A stretch of 43,744 nucleotides of DNA from IMG/VR virus record IMGVR_UViG_3300027848_000043, positions 1-43,744 of that record; one strand, given 5' to 3'. A model generated the notes under the pieces. That model saw only the letters and a list, made by a program, of their open reading frames with translations, was not told the origin of the DNA and did not search any database. Both the position numbers and the translations under genes were made by a program. Below are positions 13,273 to 20,577 of this stretch, one piece after another (position 1 is the first letter of the stretch; each line of letters starts with the position of its first letter). Source of the DNA: a virus.

Positions 13273-13580
13273 GCGAAGAGTGCGAGTGTGAATTCGCAGT
13301 TAGTGCAGGCTCTGATGAAGAGCCAAGTTGGCATTTCGAGCGAAAGTGCGAGTATTGTCAGCATGTGTGGTATGGACTGCATTGCCCGCATGACGAATAC
13401 CAGAATCCGTGTCCGAAATGCGACAAGAGGCCGACTGTTGTTTTCGATAAGGAGATTTTGGTGCCTGATTCTTATCAGTTGAAAATGGAACATCGCGGTT
13501 GGTTTACTTACGACAAAATCGACGAGATTCGGTGGTATTGGTGGTGGGACGAAGATCCCGACAGCCCCCGGTGCCAGTGA
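13269..13580 (+). CDS. zinc-ribbon-like protein, 103 aa
   Basis: Two Cys pairs, CEYC (about residues 27-30) and CPKC (48-51), with a further CP in between, form a likely zinc ribbon after an acidic N-terminus. The C-terminus is very Trp-rich (IRWYWWWDEDPDS). The ATG overlaps the previous stop (ATGA), so translation is coupled. Function unknown; small zinc ribbons in phages often bind nucleic acids or partner proteins. Confidence 0.7.
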   Translation: MSEECECEFAVSAGSDEEPSWHFERKCEYCQHVWYGLHCPHDEYQNPCPKCDKRPTVVFDKEILVPDSYQLKMEHRGWFTYDKIDEIRWYWWWDEDPDSPRCQ

Positions 13581-13744
13581 GTGTGTTCCATTTACGGACC
13601 AATGGAAAGTATTTCGCCACGCAAGGTCAGCTCGGGTGGACTTGTTTACGAGATGTTGAACACATGGGCGGTTGGTGGCAAAAGATGATTGCGCCGAGTG
13701 TTGCTCAGGAGGCTGAATGTGGCGAAGAAATCGACAGGGTGTAA
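13577..13744 (+). CDS. hypothetical protein, 55 aa
   Basis: The GTG start overlaps the stop of the preceding gene (GTGA), as at 12595. The product contains GQLGWTCLRDVEHMGGWWQKM and an acidic end. The open frame extends upstream, but only this start fits the coupled pattern of the operon. No family recognised. Confidence 0.55.
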   Translation: MSVFHLRTNGKYFATQGQLGWTCLRDVEHMGGWWQKMIAPSVAQEAECGEEIDRV

Positions 13745-13943
13745 ATGCGTTGAACAAGTAAATAAAAAACTGCTTCCGAGTGGATTAAAGTTGACGCAGC
13801 ACATACAAATCAATTTCCTGACTGGTAAAAGCACCATGTCTGGGCCGTGCGTCGAGGTTCAGAAATTGGGTAAAAAAGGGAGTGTGAAGATCCCGGCGGT
13901 GCTGTGCTCGTTCTGTCCGTTTTGCGGTAAGGCAGTACACTGA
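13719..13943 (+). CDS. small zinc-finger-like protein, 74 aa
   Basis: The protein has an N-terminal CKC and a C-terminal CSFCPFCGKAVH, which together could hold a zinc ion. Small phage proteins ending CPFCGKK are common, but their role is unknown. A GTG start with AGGAGG just upstream is chosen. It overlaps the previous gene by 26 nt. A - strand frame (13785-14129) overlaps it completely at its 3' half; the Cys pattern makes the + reading the better one there. Confidence 0.65.
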   Translation: MAKKSTGCKCVEQVNKKLLPSGLKLTQHIQINFLTGKSTMSGPCVEVQKLGKKGSVKIPAVLCSFCPFCGKAVH

Positions 13944-14129
13944 CCATACTGACCATCCACCATGCGGTATCTTTGCTTTTGCAATGCAAAGCAGTCGCCC
14001 AAAATTGATAGCCTTCTTGAGCGTGCTTTCGAGCGCCCACGCTGTTTCTTCGTAGGCTACTTTGCAGAGTTCGCTGAGGGGTTCGATAGCGAGGTCTTCG
14101 AGTTTTAGAGTTGCTGGCGTGTTGCTCAT
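13785..14129 (-). pseudogene. DUF3102-like gene, apparently truncated
   Basis: Residues 1-62 fit the start of DUF3102 proteins: a helical lead (CKVAYEETAWALESTLKKA), then NFGRLLCIAKAKIPHGGW and a further Trp. The remaining 52 codons are antisense to the Cys-rich + gene and show no family likeness; DUF3102 proteins normally continue with a helix-turn-helix. The break lies at a 9-bp tandem duplication (ACTGACCAT, 13939-13956). The start overlaps the preceding gene by ATGA. I read it as a gene cut by rearrangement, though a short functional form is possible. Confidence 0.55.
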
Positions 14130-14329
14130 AACACCCCGTCCAATCTATCGGTTGCCCACAAATCGCCGTCCGGATCGTCGCTGGCTGTCGGTGCCGTCGG
14201 CAGTTGCAACAGCCGCCCGAGATACTCTGTGTCCATGTGCAGACGGCTTGCGACGTCTTCGAGTGTCCTGCCGTCACGTAGTGCCTGGTGGCATTGGGCG
14301 CCAGTGTCGCCGTCGAGATAACCGCTCAT
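14126..14329 (-). CDS. hypothetical small protein with HTH-like segment, 67 aa
   Basis: The segment RTLEDVASRLHMDTEYLGRLL (about residues 20-40) has the spacing of a helix-turn-helix. The rest is short and acidic (DDPDGDLWATDRLDG). The start overlaps the stop of the excisionase-like gene (ATGA) and its own stop overlaps the DUF3102-like start in the same way, so the three are translated as a unit. Likely a small regulator; family not certain. Confidence 0.65.
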   Translation of the reverse strand: MSGYLDGDTGAQCHQALRDGRTLEDVASRLHMDTEYLGRLLQLPTAPTASDDPDGDLWATDRLDGVL

Positions 14330-14550
14330 GAGTTCACCTCGCTGTCAGCCAGCTTGCCGAGGAACTCAGAAAAGTCCTTCCCACGCACAAAACACCGGCC
14401 AGAGACTTTGACGACTCTCAACCCCTGCTGTCGTGCGTGTTTGAGTGCATGACGCCCCCAGCCAGTCGCCGCCATGAATGCAGGCATCGTATAGGTTTTG
14501 CCGTCGTCGATCGGCTGGTGTGTGTCCGCCGTAGCCTGTTTTTGTCGCAT
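14326..14550 (-). CDS. excisionase-like helix-turn-helix protein, 74 aa
   Basis: TYTMPAFMAATGWGRHALKH followed by a basic stretch ending FVRGKDFSEFL matches the winged-helix layout of excisionase/MerR-like small DNA-binding proteins: helix, turn, recognition helix, then a wing. These bend DNA and direct recombination or repress promoters. CAGGAC precedes the ATG at 14550; the longer frame to 14625 has no such site. It heads a three-gene coupled unit. Four TGAAGACTT repeats lie 100 nt upstream and may be its targets. Confidence 0.7.
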   Translation of the reverse strand: MRQKQATADTHQPIDDGKTYTMPAFMAATGWGRHALKHARQQGLRVVKVSGRCFVRGKDFSEFLGKLADSEVNS

Positions 14551-14623
14551 TGATTCGGTCCTGCAAAGGTGAATTGCGAACACGGTCAATTCAGTGTTCG
14601 ATTGCTGGACATTAGCGGCACGC

Positions 14624-14654
14624 AAAAAGCCCGCAACAAGCTGTTGCGGGCTTT
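14624..14654 (-). terminator. intrinsic terminator, 13-bp stem
   Basis: AAAGCCCGCAACA (14626-14638) pairs perfectly with TGTTGCGGGCTTT (14642-14654) around a 3-nt loop. On the - strand it ends in a T5 run; on + only three T follow, so termination should mainly act on - strand transcripts. Confidence 0.8.
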
Positions 14655-14713
14655 GAAGACTTTAGACTTTTTGAAGACTTATTGCAGAAGTTCTGAAGAC
14701 TTATTGAAGACTT
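14654..14713. repeat. four direct repeats TGAAGACTT
   Basis: Exact copies start at 14654, 14672, 14694 and 14705, spaced 18, 22 and 11 bp apart, with a fifth partial AGACTTT near 14664. The spacing near whole helical turns suggests protein binding sites. They are upstream of the excisionase-like gene and downstream of the 14701-14937 frame. Confidence 0.7.
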
Positions 14714-14937
14714 AGAAACGTTTCGATCCGGTTTCGTGTCCGTTGGGAAACTTTGTCGGCGTGTTTGCGAAGAGCATCCTTCCAGTCGTACGCGACGTAA
14801 AATGAACCGAGGTAGCCGTTTCGGTTCGTTTTTTTTACAATGCGGCTTTTGGAGATTTGAAAATGGCGATATTTCGTAAGAAACCAGTAGAGATTGAGGC
14901 GAGGCAATTCATTACAAACAACGATGATGGATCGCAT
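14701..14937 (-). pseudogene. possible gene remnant, 78 codons
   Basis: The C-terminal 45 codons read as a plausible protein (NRNGYLGSFYVAYDWKDALR, then a basic helix), and a - strand terminator follows the stop. The first 25 codons are antisense to the start of the 14863 gene, which is certainly coding. No other start codon exists, so this may be a 5'-truncated remnant. Confidence 0.3.
14804..14836 (+). terminator. intrinsic terminator upstream of the late operon
   Basis: GAACCGA (14804-14810) pairs with TCGGTTC (14821-14827) around a 10-nt loop, followed by G and eight T. It lies 27 nt before the start codon of the first late gene, so it either stops read-through from upstream or acts as an attenuator. 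Confidence 0.7.
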
Positions 14938-15543
14938 TTAGATAGCCTTGTTGGATGGATTACGTACAACGGGCATACCGCAAGCCACAACGGCACCGAT
15001 CTTTTCATTGAGACCCTGGAAGGCACAATGCGTGCGGAATGCCGTGATTGGATTATCAAGGGCGTCAAGGGTGAGTTTTACCCATGCAAGCCACATATTT
15101 TCGAGGCGAGTTACGATTCAGTCATCAATGAGTCTGTGGTGGATGAATTGCCACTTGTAGAAGGGCGTAAATTGAGAGAAATTACCAAGCACGGAACCAA
15201 CGTGCTGAACAAAGCGTTGACGATCCTTGTTGTGGATGAGCCCGGTGTTGGAAATGCTTGCCATCATTACCGCATCGAGCATTCGCACAACGGACCGGCA
15301 TGTGACGCAGTGGATATCAAATTCCAGAAAGGGGCAATTCTGGAGGCTGGAGAAGTGAATGGAATCAGCATCGAAGCACTGCTGGCGATAGTTGAAGATC
15401 GACTAGCTGACTTCCAGTCTGGCCCGTTTGCTTGCGCTGAGAGCAATCTTGCGTTGGCATCAGTGCAAGAGGCGTTGATGTGGTTGACTGAGCGTACAAA
15501 ACTTCGCGAGGCCCGTGGAGTGGAAGGCACGCATACGATTTGA
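14863..15543 (+). CDS. two-domain phage protein with Acb2/Tad1-like C-terminus, 226 aa
   Basis: Residues 1-88 are a known phage-type domain of unknown role (MAIFRKKPVEIEARQF, then WIIKGVKGEFYPCKPHIFEA). Residues about 105-226 carry the pattern I associate with the Acb2/Tad1 family: NKALTILVVDEPGVGNACHH, FQKGAILEAGEVNGISIEAL, LLAIVEDRL, DFQSGPFACAESN and a C-terminal RTKLREARGVEGTH. Acb2 and Tad1 are phage proteins that soak up cyclic nucleotide or cyclic ADP-ribose signals and so block CBASS or Thoeris defence. The ATG has GGAG at 8 nt. It is the first gene of the late operon. The domain call rests on recalled sequence patterns and needs a profile search. Confidence 0.65.
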   Translation: MAIFRKKPVEIEARQFITNNDDGSHLDSLVGWITYNGHTASHNGTDLFIETLEGTMRAECRDWIIKGVKGEFYPCKPHIFEASYDSVINESVVDELPLVEGRKLREITKHGTNVLNKALTILVVDEPGVGNACHHYRIEHSHNGPACDAVDIKFQKGAILEAGEVNGISIEALLAIVEDRLADFQSGPFACAESNLALASVQEALMWLTERTKLREARGVEGTHTI

Positions 15544-15561
15544 AGTCGGGACAAAGCAACT

Positions 15562-15783
15562 ATGGCATTACCGGTGATACCCAGTGAAATTGAAATTGCG
15601 GAACTCGTTAAGTTTGGCGGAGAAGTGGCGAGAGGGCTCGCGTTCGAGCGGGATCAGCTCCGCGAATTAGTGAAGGCAAAAGACCAGTACATTGCCTGCT
15701 ATAAAACAAGGAAGAGTCCAACAGAGGCATTGTTTTCCAGATTGGAAAGGCTCACAGCGTTGCTGAACAGTGGGTTAAAATAA
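15562..15783 (+). CDS. hypothetical small protein, 73 aa
   Basis: The protein is charged and mostly helical (VKFGGEVARGLAFERDQLRE, then SRLERLTALLNSGLK). CGGGACAAAGCAACT precedes the ATG; nearly the same leader (CGGGATAAAGTAACT) precedes the terminase gene, which suggests a small duplication of control sequence. It lies between the Acb2/Tad1-like gene and terminase. Function unknown. Confidence 0.7.
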   Translation: MALPVIPSEIEIAELVKFGGEVARGLAFERDQLRELVKAKDQYIACYKTRKSPTEALFSRLERLTALLNSGLK

Positions 15784-15809
15784 CGCACTCGGGATAAAGT
15801 AACTGAAAC

Positions 15810-17825
15810 TTGAAAGATCTGTGGCATAACACCATGGCAGACAGCGTTAGGTCAACTTGTGAAACACTAAGGTTAATCGGCGTCCCTGATCGGGATGTCG
15901 CTGTGTACAGCACCCTGACGCCGAAGAACACGGTCCTGAACATGCGATTCAGGAAATTGCTACTGGAGCTTGGATACGATAGCCAGGAAAACGCTCGCGA
16001 AATCTGGATGCTGTGTGCCCGCGATCCTTTGTTCTTCATCAACACGTTCTGCTATTTGATGGAGACGCGAGAGCGTCAGGAATGGAACACGAACAATCGT
16101 TACGGCTCAAACAAAATCATTCCGTTCATCACACGCAAGTATCAGGATGACCTGATCCTGAAATGCGTTGAACACCTGGGCCGGAACGACATTATCATTC
16201 CGAAATCACGCGAGACAGGAATCTCATGGATTATCGCGGGGGCGCTTACGTCGTGGGATTTCATCTTTCACGATCAGACGCACATCGGGTTCGTCTCGAA
16301 GGATTTGTTGTCGGCGAACAACCCTGACGACCCGGATGCGTTGTTTTCCAAATTAGAGTTCCTGTTGAGGAGATTACCGTTTTGGTTATTTTCACCGGCA
16401 GACTACGAACGGAACATTTCGAAGAACACTTTGAAAAACATTAGAAACGGATCGTCCATAACGGCGTATGCGGCGAAGGGAGACATCGCGCGTGGAGGCC
16501 GCAAAGCGTATCTGTTAATGGATGAGTTTCACTTCTTCGAGCATGGCGAAGATTACGCGGCCATGGACTCGACAGTCCACGTTACGCCATGCCGCGTGTT
16601 TGTCTCAACGGCGAACCGCGATCGCGGTATGGCAGGGGCGTTCTATGACGTGATGACAGACGACAGCCGCAACGGGGTCCGGGTTGTCGTGGACTGGAAA
16701 GACGACGAAGACAAGCGCCGGGGGCTTTACCACGGAAAGACGAAGTTAGGTACTGACACGTACCATCTTGCGATTGACGATGTTGAATTCTGGAGCAAGT
16801 TTTCAAACAACGACGGGACATACAAACATCCAAATAAACCCGGTCAGAACTACCCGTTTATTGTCGATGATAGGATACGCTCGCTCTATTACGACCACGT
16901 CTGGATGCGTCCTGGCTCAACGCCGCAATCTATCGCCGCAGAACTCGACAGAAACTTCGGGGGAGCGACTGCGCAGATCTTCAATCCGCAGCTTCTGGCA
17001 AGTGCGATGGAGAAGACGAAGCCGCCGTTAATGCAAGGGGATATCGTTAGGAATCCATCGAAGCAGAATGAGTGGATGTTCGAAAGCCTGATGCTTGGCG
17101 GACTGACGTCGTTGTGGTGTTTGCTGGTAGATGGAAGGCCACCAAAAGGCGAGTATTCGATTGGAGCCGACGTGGCAGCAGGCACGGGCGGGGGATGGTC
17201 GAGTTACTCAGTTCTGGAGGTCATTGAGAGAAATTCCGGAGATCATGTTTTCGAGTGGCGGTCGAATCGCCTTGATCCAATTCAATTTGGCGAGTTGGCA
17301 GTCTGGGTTTGTAAATGGTTCTGGAACGGGTATCTTGTGCCGGAAGTAAACGGCCCCCTGGGCCAATTGTTCATCAATAAAGTCGTGAAGGATTTGAGAT
17401 ACGGGAATGTCTACCACGAGTTAAAAGCGAGAATCGCGTATCGACAGGTGACTGAGAAAATCGGCTACGTCAATAACGACAGAGGGCTTGCGTTGTTGAA
17501 AAACATGGAATCAGCAGTCCGGGATAAGCGAGTTCAACTGAACTCATTATTGGCCCTAAAGGAGTGCGGCCGCTATTTTATGAAGAACGGCAGGTTGGTT
17601 CACTCGGCTGCAGAAGTGACTGACGACGGCGCTGGAATGGGCCTGGCGCACGGCGATGCGGCAATTGCATTGGGTTGTTCTGTACTGGGCATCGACGGCT
17701 ATCAGGTGAAGCGGGAATCTGATGTGAAAAACGAAGCTCCGCACGGGTCATTCCAGTGGCGACGCGAGCAGTATGAGAAGTCGATGAAGAAGATCGGTCA
17801 GAAGTCTTACTGGAAACCGGAGTGA
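15810..17825 (+). CDS. terL: terminase large subunit, 671 aa
   Basis: The ATPase domain shows a Walker A-type loop IPKSRETGISW (residues about 130-140), Walker B LLMDEFHFF (about 235) and the coupling motif STANRD. The nuclease domain has an acidic triad in SIGADVAAG (about 453), VPEVNG (about 511) and HGDAAIALG (about 613). The enzyme pumps DNA into the prohead through the portal and cuts the concatemer. The start is taken as TTG at 15810, which keeps the CGGGATAAAGTAACT leader shared with the previous gene; ATG at 15834 is the alternative and lacks a clear ribosome binding site. The portal gene follows after 3 nt. Confidence 0.93.
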   Translation: MKDLWHNTMADSVRSTCETLRLIGVPDRDVAVYSTLTPKNTVLNMRFRKLLLELGYDSQENAREIWMLCARDPLFFINTFCYLMETRERQEWNTNNRYGSNKIIPFITRKYQDDLILKCVEHLGRNDIIIPKSRETGISWIIAGALTSWDFIFHDQTHIGFVSKDLLSANNPDDPDALFSKLEFLLRRLPFWLFSPADYERNISKNTLKNIRNGSSITAYAAKGDIARGGRKAYLLMDEFHFFEHGEDYAAMDSTVHVTPCRVFVSTANRDRGMAGAFYDVMTDDSRNGVRVVVDWKDDEDKRRGLYHGKTKLGTDTYHLAIDDVEFWSKFSNNDGTYKHPNKPGQNYPFIVDDRIRSLYYDHVWMRPGSTPQSIAAELDRNFGGATAQIFNPQLLASAMEKTKPPLMQGDIVRNPSKQNEWMFESLMLGGLTSLWCLLVDGRPPKGEYSIGADVAAGTGGGWSSYSVLEVIERNSGDHVFEWRSNRLDPIQFGELAVWVCKWFWNGYLVPEVNGPLGQLFINKVVKDLRYGNVYHELKARIAYRQVTEKIGYVNNDRGLALLKNMESAVRDKRVQLNSLLALKECGRYFMKNGRLVHSAAEVTDDGAGMGLAHGDAAIALGCSVLGIDGYQVKRESDVKNEAPHGSFQWRREQYEKSMKKIGQKSYWKPE

Positions 17826-17828
17826 CAA

Positions 17829-19577
17829 ATGGACCATAAACGTTTCATGGCCCTTAAAAACGCCATTGAGCCAAACCTGAAACAACTGAAGCCGTTCAGG
17901 GATGAACTGGCAGAAGCCATGAAAGCATACACCGGCCCGCACTACGGCCAGCAGAATGGCGACGATCGCCCAATCAACATGCTGCAATTGTCGGTCGAGT
18001 CATTGCTACAGCAGCTCTCTTCGAGAAACCCGCAGGTGTTGTGTTTCACGCACCGGCCGGAACTTCAGTCTTCAGCCATTGAGCTGGAGCTCGCAATGAA
18101 CCAGGCGCTCAAGAACATGAAGTTTGAGGCTGAACACCGACTATGGGTTCTGTCTGCCATTTTTCTTGTTGGCATCATGGAAGTCGGTCTCGACATTATA
18201 GACTCGCCGGAAATCGACGGCGAGATATTGCCGATCACAGAGGTGTTCTGCGAAGCGATCATGTTCGACGACTTCGTGTTCGACACAACCGCCACGAAAT
18301 GGGATCGCCGTCAGGTCTCGTTCTGGGGGCACAAGTATCGAATGTCGCTCGCTGAAGCAAAGAAAGATCTCACGTTCAATAAGGAGGCGAGAGGACAACT
18401 GACGGCTATCGAAAAGATGAGTGCCGGCCGTGACGGGATGTCCAACATCTCAAAGCCTGACGGCAATGCGAACACCGATTCATTTACTGAAATGTGCGAG
18501 ATCTGGCAGATCTTCGTGCCTGAAGAGAACGAGATTGTAACCTTCTCGGTCGATGGCGGCGACAGACCATTAAAGACCGTTAAATGGGAGGGTCCAAAGC
18601 ATGGTCCGTATCACATGTTCGGATTCAATCCTGTTCTCAACAACATCATGCCGCTTTCGCCCATCGCCAACTGGATCGCATTGGATGACCTTGAAAACAA
18701 GCTCTACACGAAACTCGGTGAGCAGGCATCCCGGCAGAAGACAATCGGCATCACTGACTTACAGGGAGTCACTGACGGCCAGTCCATCATCAAGACGAGT
18801 GACGGCGATGTGATCGCGGTTGGCAATCCGAACGCATTCAGGGAAGCCAGCTTCGGGGGTGTCAATCAGCAGACGCTGGGATTCGCTCTGAACGTGAAGT
18901 CGATGGCTGATTTTATGATGGGCAACCTTTCGCAACAAATGGGGCTCGGGGCGTCTGCCTCCACGTTGGGGCAGGAGCAGATGATTAAGCAGGCAGCGAA
19001 CGTGCGTATTGAATCAATGCAAGGGGTTTTGCTGTCTGCAACCGAGGCGGTCCTTGAAGACGTCGCGTTCTACCTGCATCATCATCCGACGCAGGAATTT
19101 GACCTGACGCGGGAAATACCAGGCACGGACATGAAGCTGCCAATCAAGTGGCCTCGCCGTGATAATGGATTCGGACAAGAAATGGATGTCCGTACCGGCG
19201 ATTACGAACAGTATGCAATCTCGATTGAGCCATACTCAATGACGTCCGTCTCTCCAGGTCAACGCGCTGAGCTTCTGCGGGCGATTTGGCGAGAGGATAT
19301 TATGCCATCAATTCAACTTGGCATTCAGCCAGACGTTTACGTATATTTGTCAAAACTAGCGAAGTATTACGATCTTCCTGAGCTCACCCAGATAGTTCCA
19401 ATGATACAGGAAGCATTGCCACCGCAAGAGAAGTTCGGTGGCGGTGGCCAAGCTCCGAAACCTGGCAAACCAAACGGAAACTACACGCGAGAAAACGTTA
19501 GTCGAGGCATGACAGATCGTGGAATGGACCAGCAGCGCGAAATGATGGCCCTCGCAGGTGGCGGCCAGGAATCCTAG
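17829..19577 (+). CDS. portal (head-tail connector) protein, 582 aa
   Basis: Position directly after terminase, length, and a mixed helical layout with a long central part fit a podovirus-type portal. The N-terminal half contains LQLSVESLLQQLSSRNPQV and the middle a membrane-like helix (LWVLSAIFLVGIMEVGLDII). A Gly/Ser-rich ASASTLGQEQMIKQAANVRI region precedes the conserved C-terminal crown part. Twelve copies would form the ring through which DNA passes. The C-terminal 50 residues are Gly/Pro-rich and likely disordered. Confidence 0.85.
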   Translation: MDHKRFMALKNAIEPNLKQLKPFRDELAEAMKAYTGPHYGQQNGDDRPINMLQLSVESLLQQLSSRNPQVLCFTHRPELQSSAIELELAMNQALKNMKFEAEHRLWVLSAIFLVGIMEVGLDIIDSPEIDGEILPITEVFCEAIMFDDFVFDTTATKWDRRQVSFWGHKYRMSLAEAKKDLTFNKEARGQLTAIEKMSAGRDGMSNISKPDGNANTDSFTEMCEIWQIFVPEENEIVTFSVDGGDRPLKTVKWEGPKHGPYHMFGFNPVLNNIMPLSPIANWIALDDLENKLYTKLGEQASRQKTIGITDLQGVTDGQSIIKTSDGDVIAVGNPNAFREASFGGVNQQTLGFALNVKSMADFMMGNLSQQMGLGASASTLGQEQMIKQAANVRIESMQGVLLSATEAVLEDVAFYLHHHPTQEFDLTREIPGTDMKLPIKWPRRDNGFGQEMDVRTGDYEQYAISIEPYSMTSVSPGQRAELLRAIWREDIMPSIQLGIQPDVYVYLSKLAKYYDLPELTQIVPMIQEALPPQEKFGGGGQAPKPGKPNGNYTRENVSRGMTDRGMDQQREMMALAGGGQES

Positions 19578-19597
19578 TTGACTTAAAGGAAGATTTC

Positions 19598-20002
19598 ATG
19601 CCGGTATACGAATTCAAAACTGATGATGGCGAATTGGTTGATTTATCCATGTCGTTCAAAGATCACGATCGCCGCGTGAAGAACGGCCAGATCAAACTTT
19701 CCGACGGTCGCACGGCCAAGACTTATTGGGGAGGAATGTCGTCAATCTCGACGGTTCCTTCTAACTACCCAATGGTCTCTTCTGCGGCCGGTGTTCATCC
19801 GGGACAAATCAAAGAGCACATGGATCACCTGAGATCGCAGGGTTGTGGCCAGGTGAATCACACAAAGGACGGAGACATTATCTTCGAATCCAAGGGGCAG
19901 AGAAAGAAGGTTCTCGAAACGCTTGGCATGTTTGACAGGCAGGGCGGGTATTCAGACCCCCAACCAAAAATAAGGACTGCAAGTTGCCGAAAGTATCGGT
20001 AA
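19598..20002 (+). CDS. hypothetical protein, 134 aa
   Basis: The N-terminus MPVYEFKTDDGELVDLSMSF recalls the start of FmdB-like zinc ribbons (MPIYEY) but there are no Cys pairs, so no zinc site is expected. The C-terminal part has HPGQIKEHMDHLRSQGCGQV and a basic end. AAGGAAG precedes the ATG. It follows the portal gene closely and may be a small virion or assembly protein. Not recognised with certainty. Confidence 0.75.
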   Translation: MPVYEFKTDDGELVDLSMSFKDHDRRVKNGQIKLSDGRTAKTYWGGMSSISTVPSNYPMVSSAAGVHPGQIKEHMDHLRSQGCGQVNHTKDGDIIFESKGQRKKVLETLGMFDRQGGYSDPQPKIRTASCRKYR

Positions 20003-20042
20003 CCAAATCTTTAGTCACAAATTTGATAAATGAAGAGCGAAA

Positions 20043-20363
20043 ATGACCACAGTAATCTTATCAATAAACGTGTCTCAGGCACCCGACAAGGATGACATCA
20101 GGGCGATGGAATACATCGTCAGCAAAGAGAACATTCGCAGAAAAGAATCTAATAAACCCATGCTTCCTGAATCAACGAAGCGTGAATTAAAAGAGTCGTA
20201 CGAGATTTGTCTTGCAGGCATTATGACAGACGCTCACCTGTCATACATTCAGCAGGCATTTGATGTCGTTCAGTCGGAAGATGGATTTAAGGGATTGCGG
20301 AAATTTTGGGCTGACTCAACGCCCGAACAACGGTCACAGGCGATTTCAGCACTTGGCGGATAA
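20043..20363 (+). CDS. hypothetical protein, 106 aa
   Basis: A helical, charged protein (ENIRRKESNKPMLPESTKRE, then FKGLRKFWADSTPEQR). It begins MTTVILSINVSQAP, a beta strand-like start. It lies 40 nt after the previous gene and just before the promoter and structured RNA that lead the scaffold and capsid genes. No family recognised. Confidence 0.7.
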   Translation: MTTVILSINVSQAPDKDDIRAMEYIVSKENIRRKESNKPMLPESTKRELKESYEICLAGIMTDAHLSYIQQAFDVVQSEDGFKGLRKFWADSTPEQRSQAISALGG

Positions 20364-20372
20364 TCAAATCGC

Positions 20373-20401
20373 TTGACAGGTTTTCTTTTTCTTCATAATG
20401 T
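20373..20401 (+). promoter_or_regulatory. sigma70 promoter of the capsid module
   Basis: TTGACA and TAATGT are 17 bp apart, near consensus at both boxes, with a T-rich spacer. Transcription would start near 20408 and run straight into the structured RNA. Confidence 0.85.
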
Positions 20402-20407
20402 TTCGTA

Positions 20408-20564
20408 AATAATACAACGGGAGCCGGGCTGATTAGCTCGGTAACAGGCAGACGGACATAGCGAGATCAGTGGAATAGCTACCACTCCTCGCAGAAGATG
20501 TCCACAGAACATCACGGCCCTCTGTGGGAGCCGAGTTGAAAAACTCGCGCTCCCATTTTCTTTT
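20408..20564 (+). ncRNA. structured leader or small RNA of about 155 nt
   Basis: Between a strong promoter and an intrinsic terminator the sequence folds into nested stems. Hairpin 1 is CCGGGCT-GATT-AGCTCGG (20424-20441). Hairpin 2 has three stacked stems, GGACAT/ATGTCC, GCGAG/CTCGC and AGTGG/CCACT (20454-20503). Hairpin 3 is ACAGA/TCTGT (20504-20525). The terminator is last. GGGAGC at 20419-20424 repeats the 5' arm of the terminator, so it could pair with GCTCCC at 20549-20554 and act as antiterminator. No ORF of note lies within. It is either a stand-alone small RNA or a switch controlling the scaffold-capsid genes. Confidence 0.75.
20526..20564 (+). terminator. intrinsic terminator of the structured RNA
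   Basis: GGGAGC plus CGAGTT pair with AACTCG and GCTCCC around a GAAA tetraloop, with one bulged C, and are followed by ATTTTCTTTT. The ribosome binding site AAGGG of the scaffold-like gene begins directly after it. Confidence 0.85.
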
Positions 20565-20577
20565 AAGGGTCTGATTG

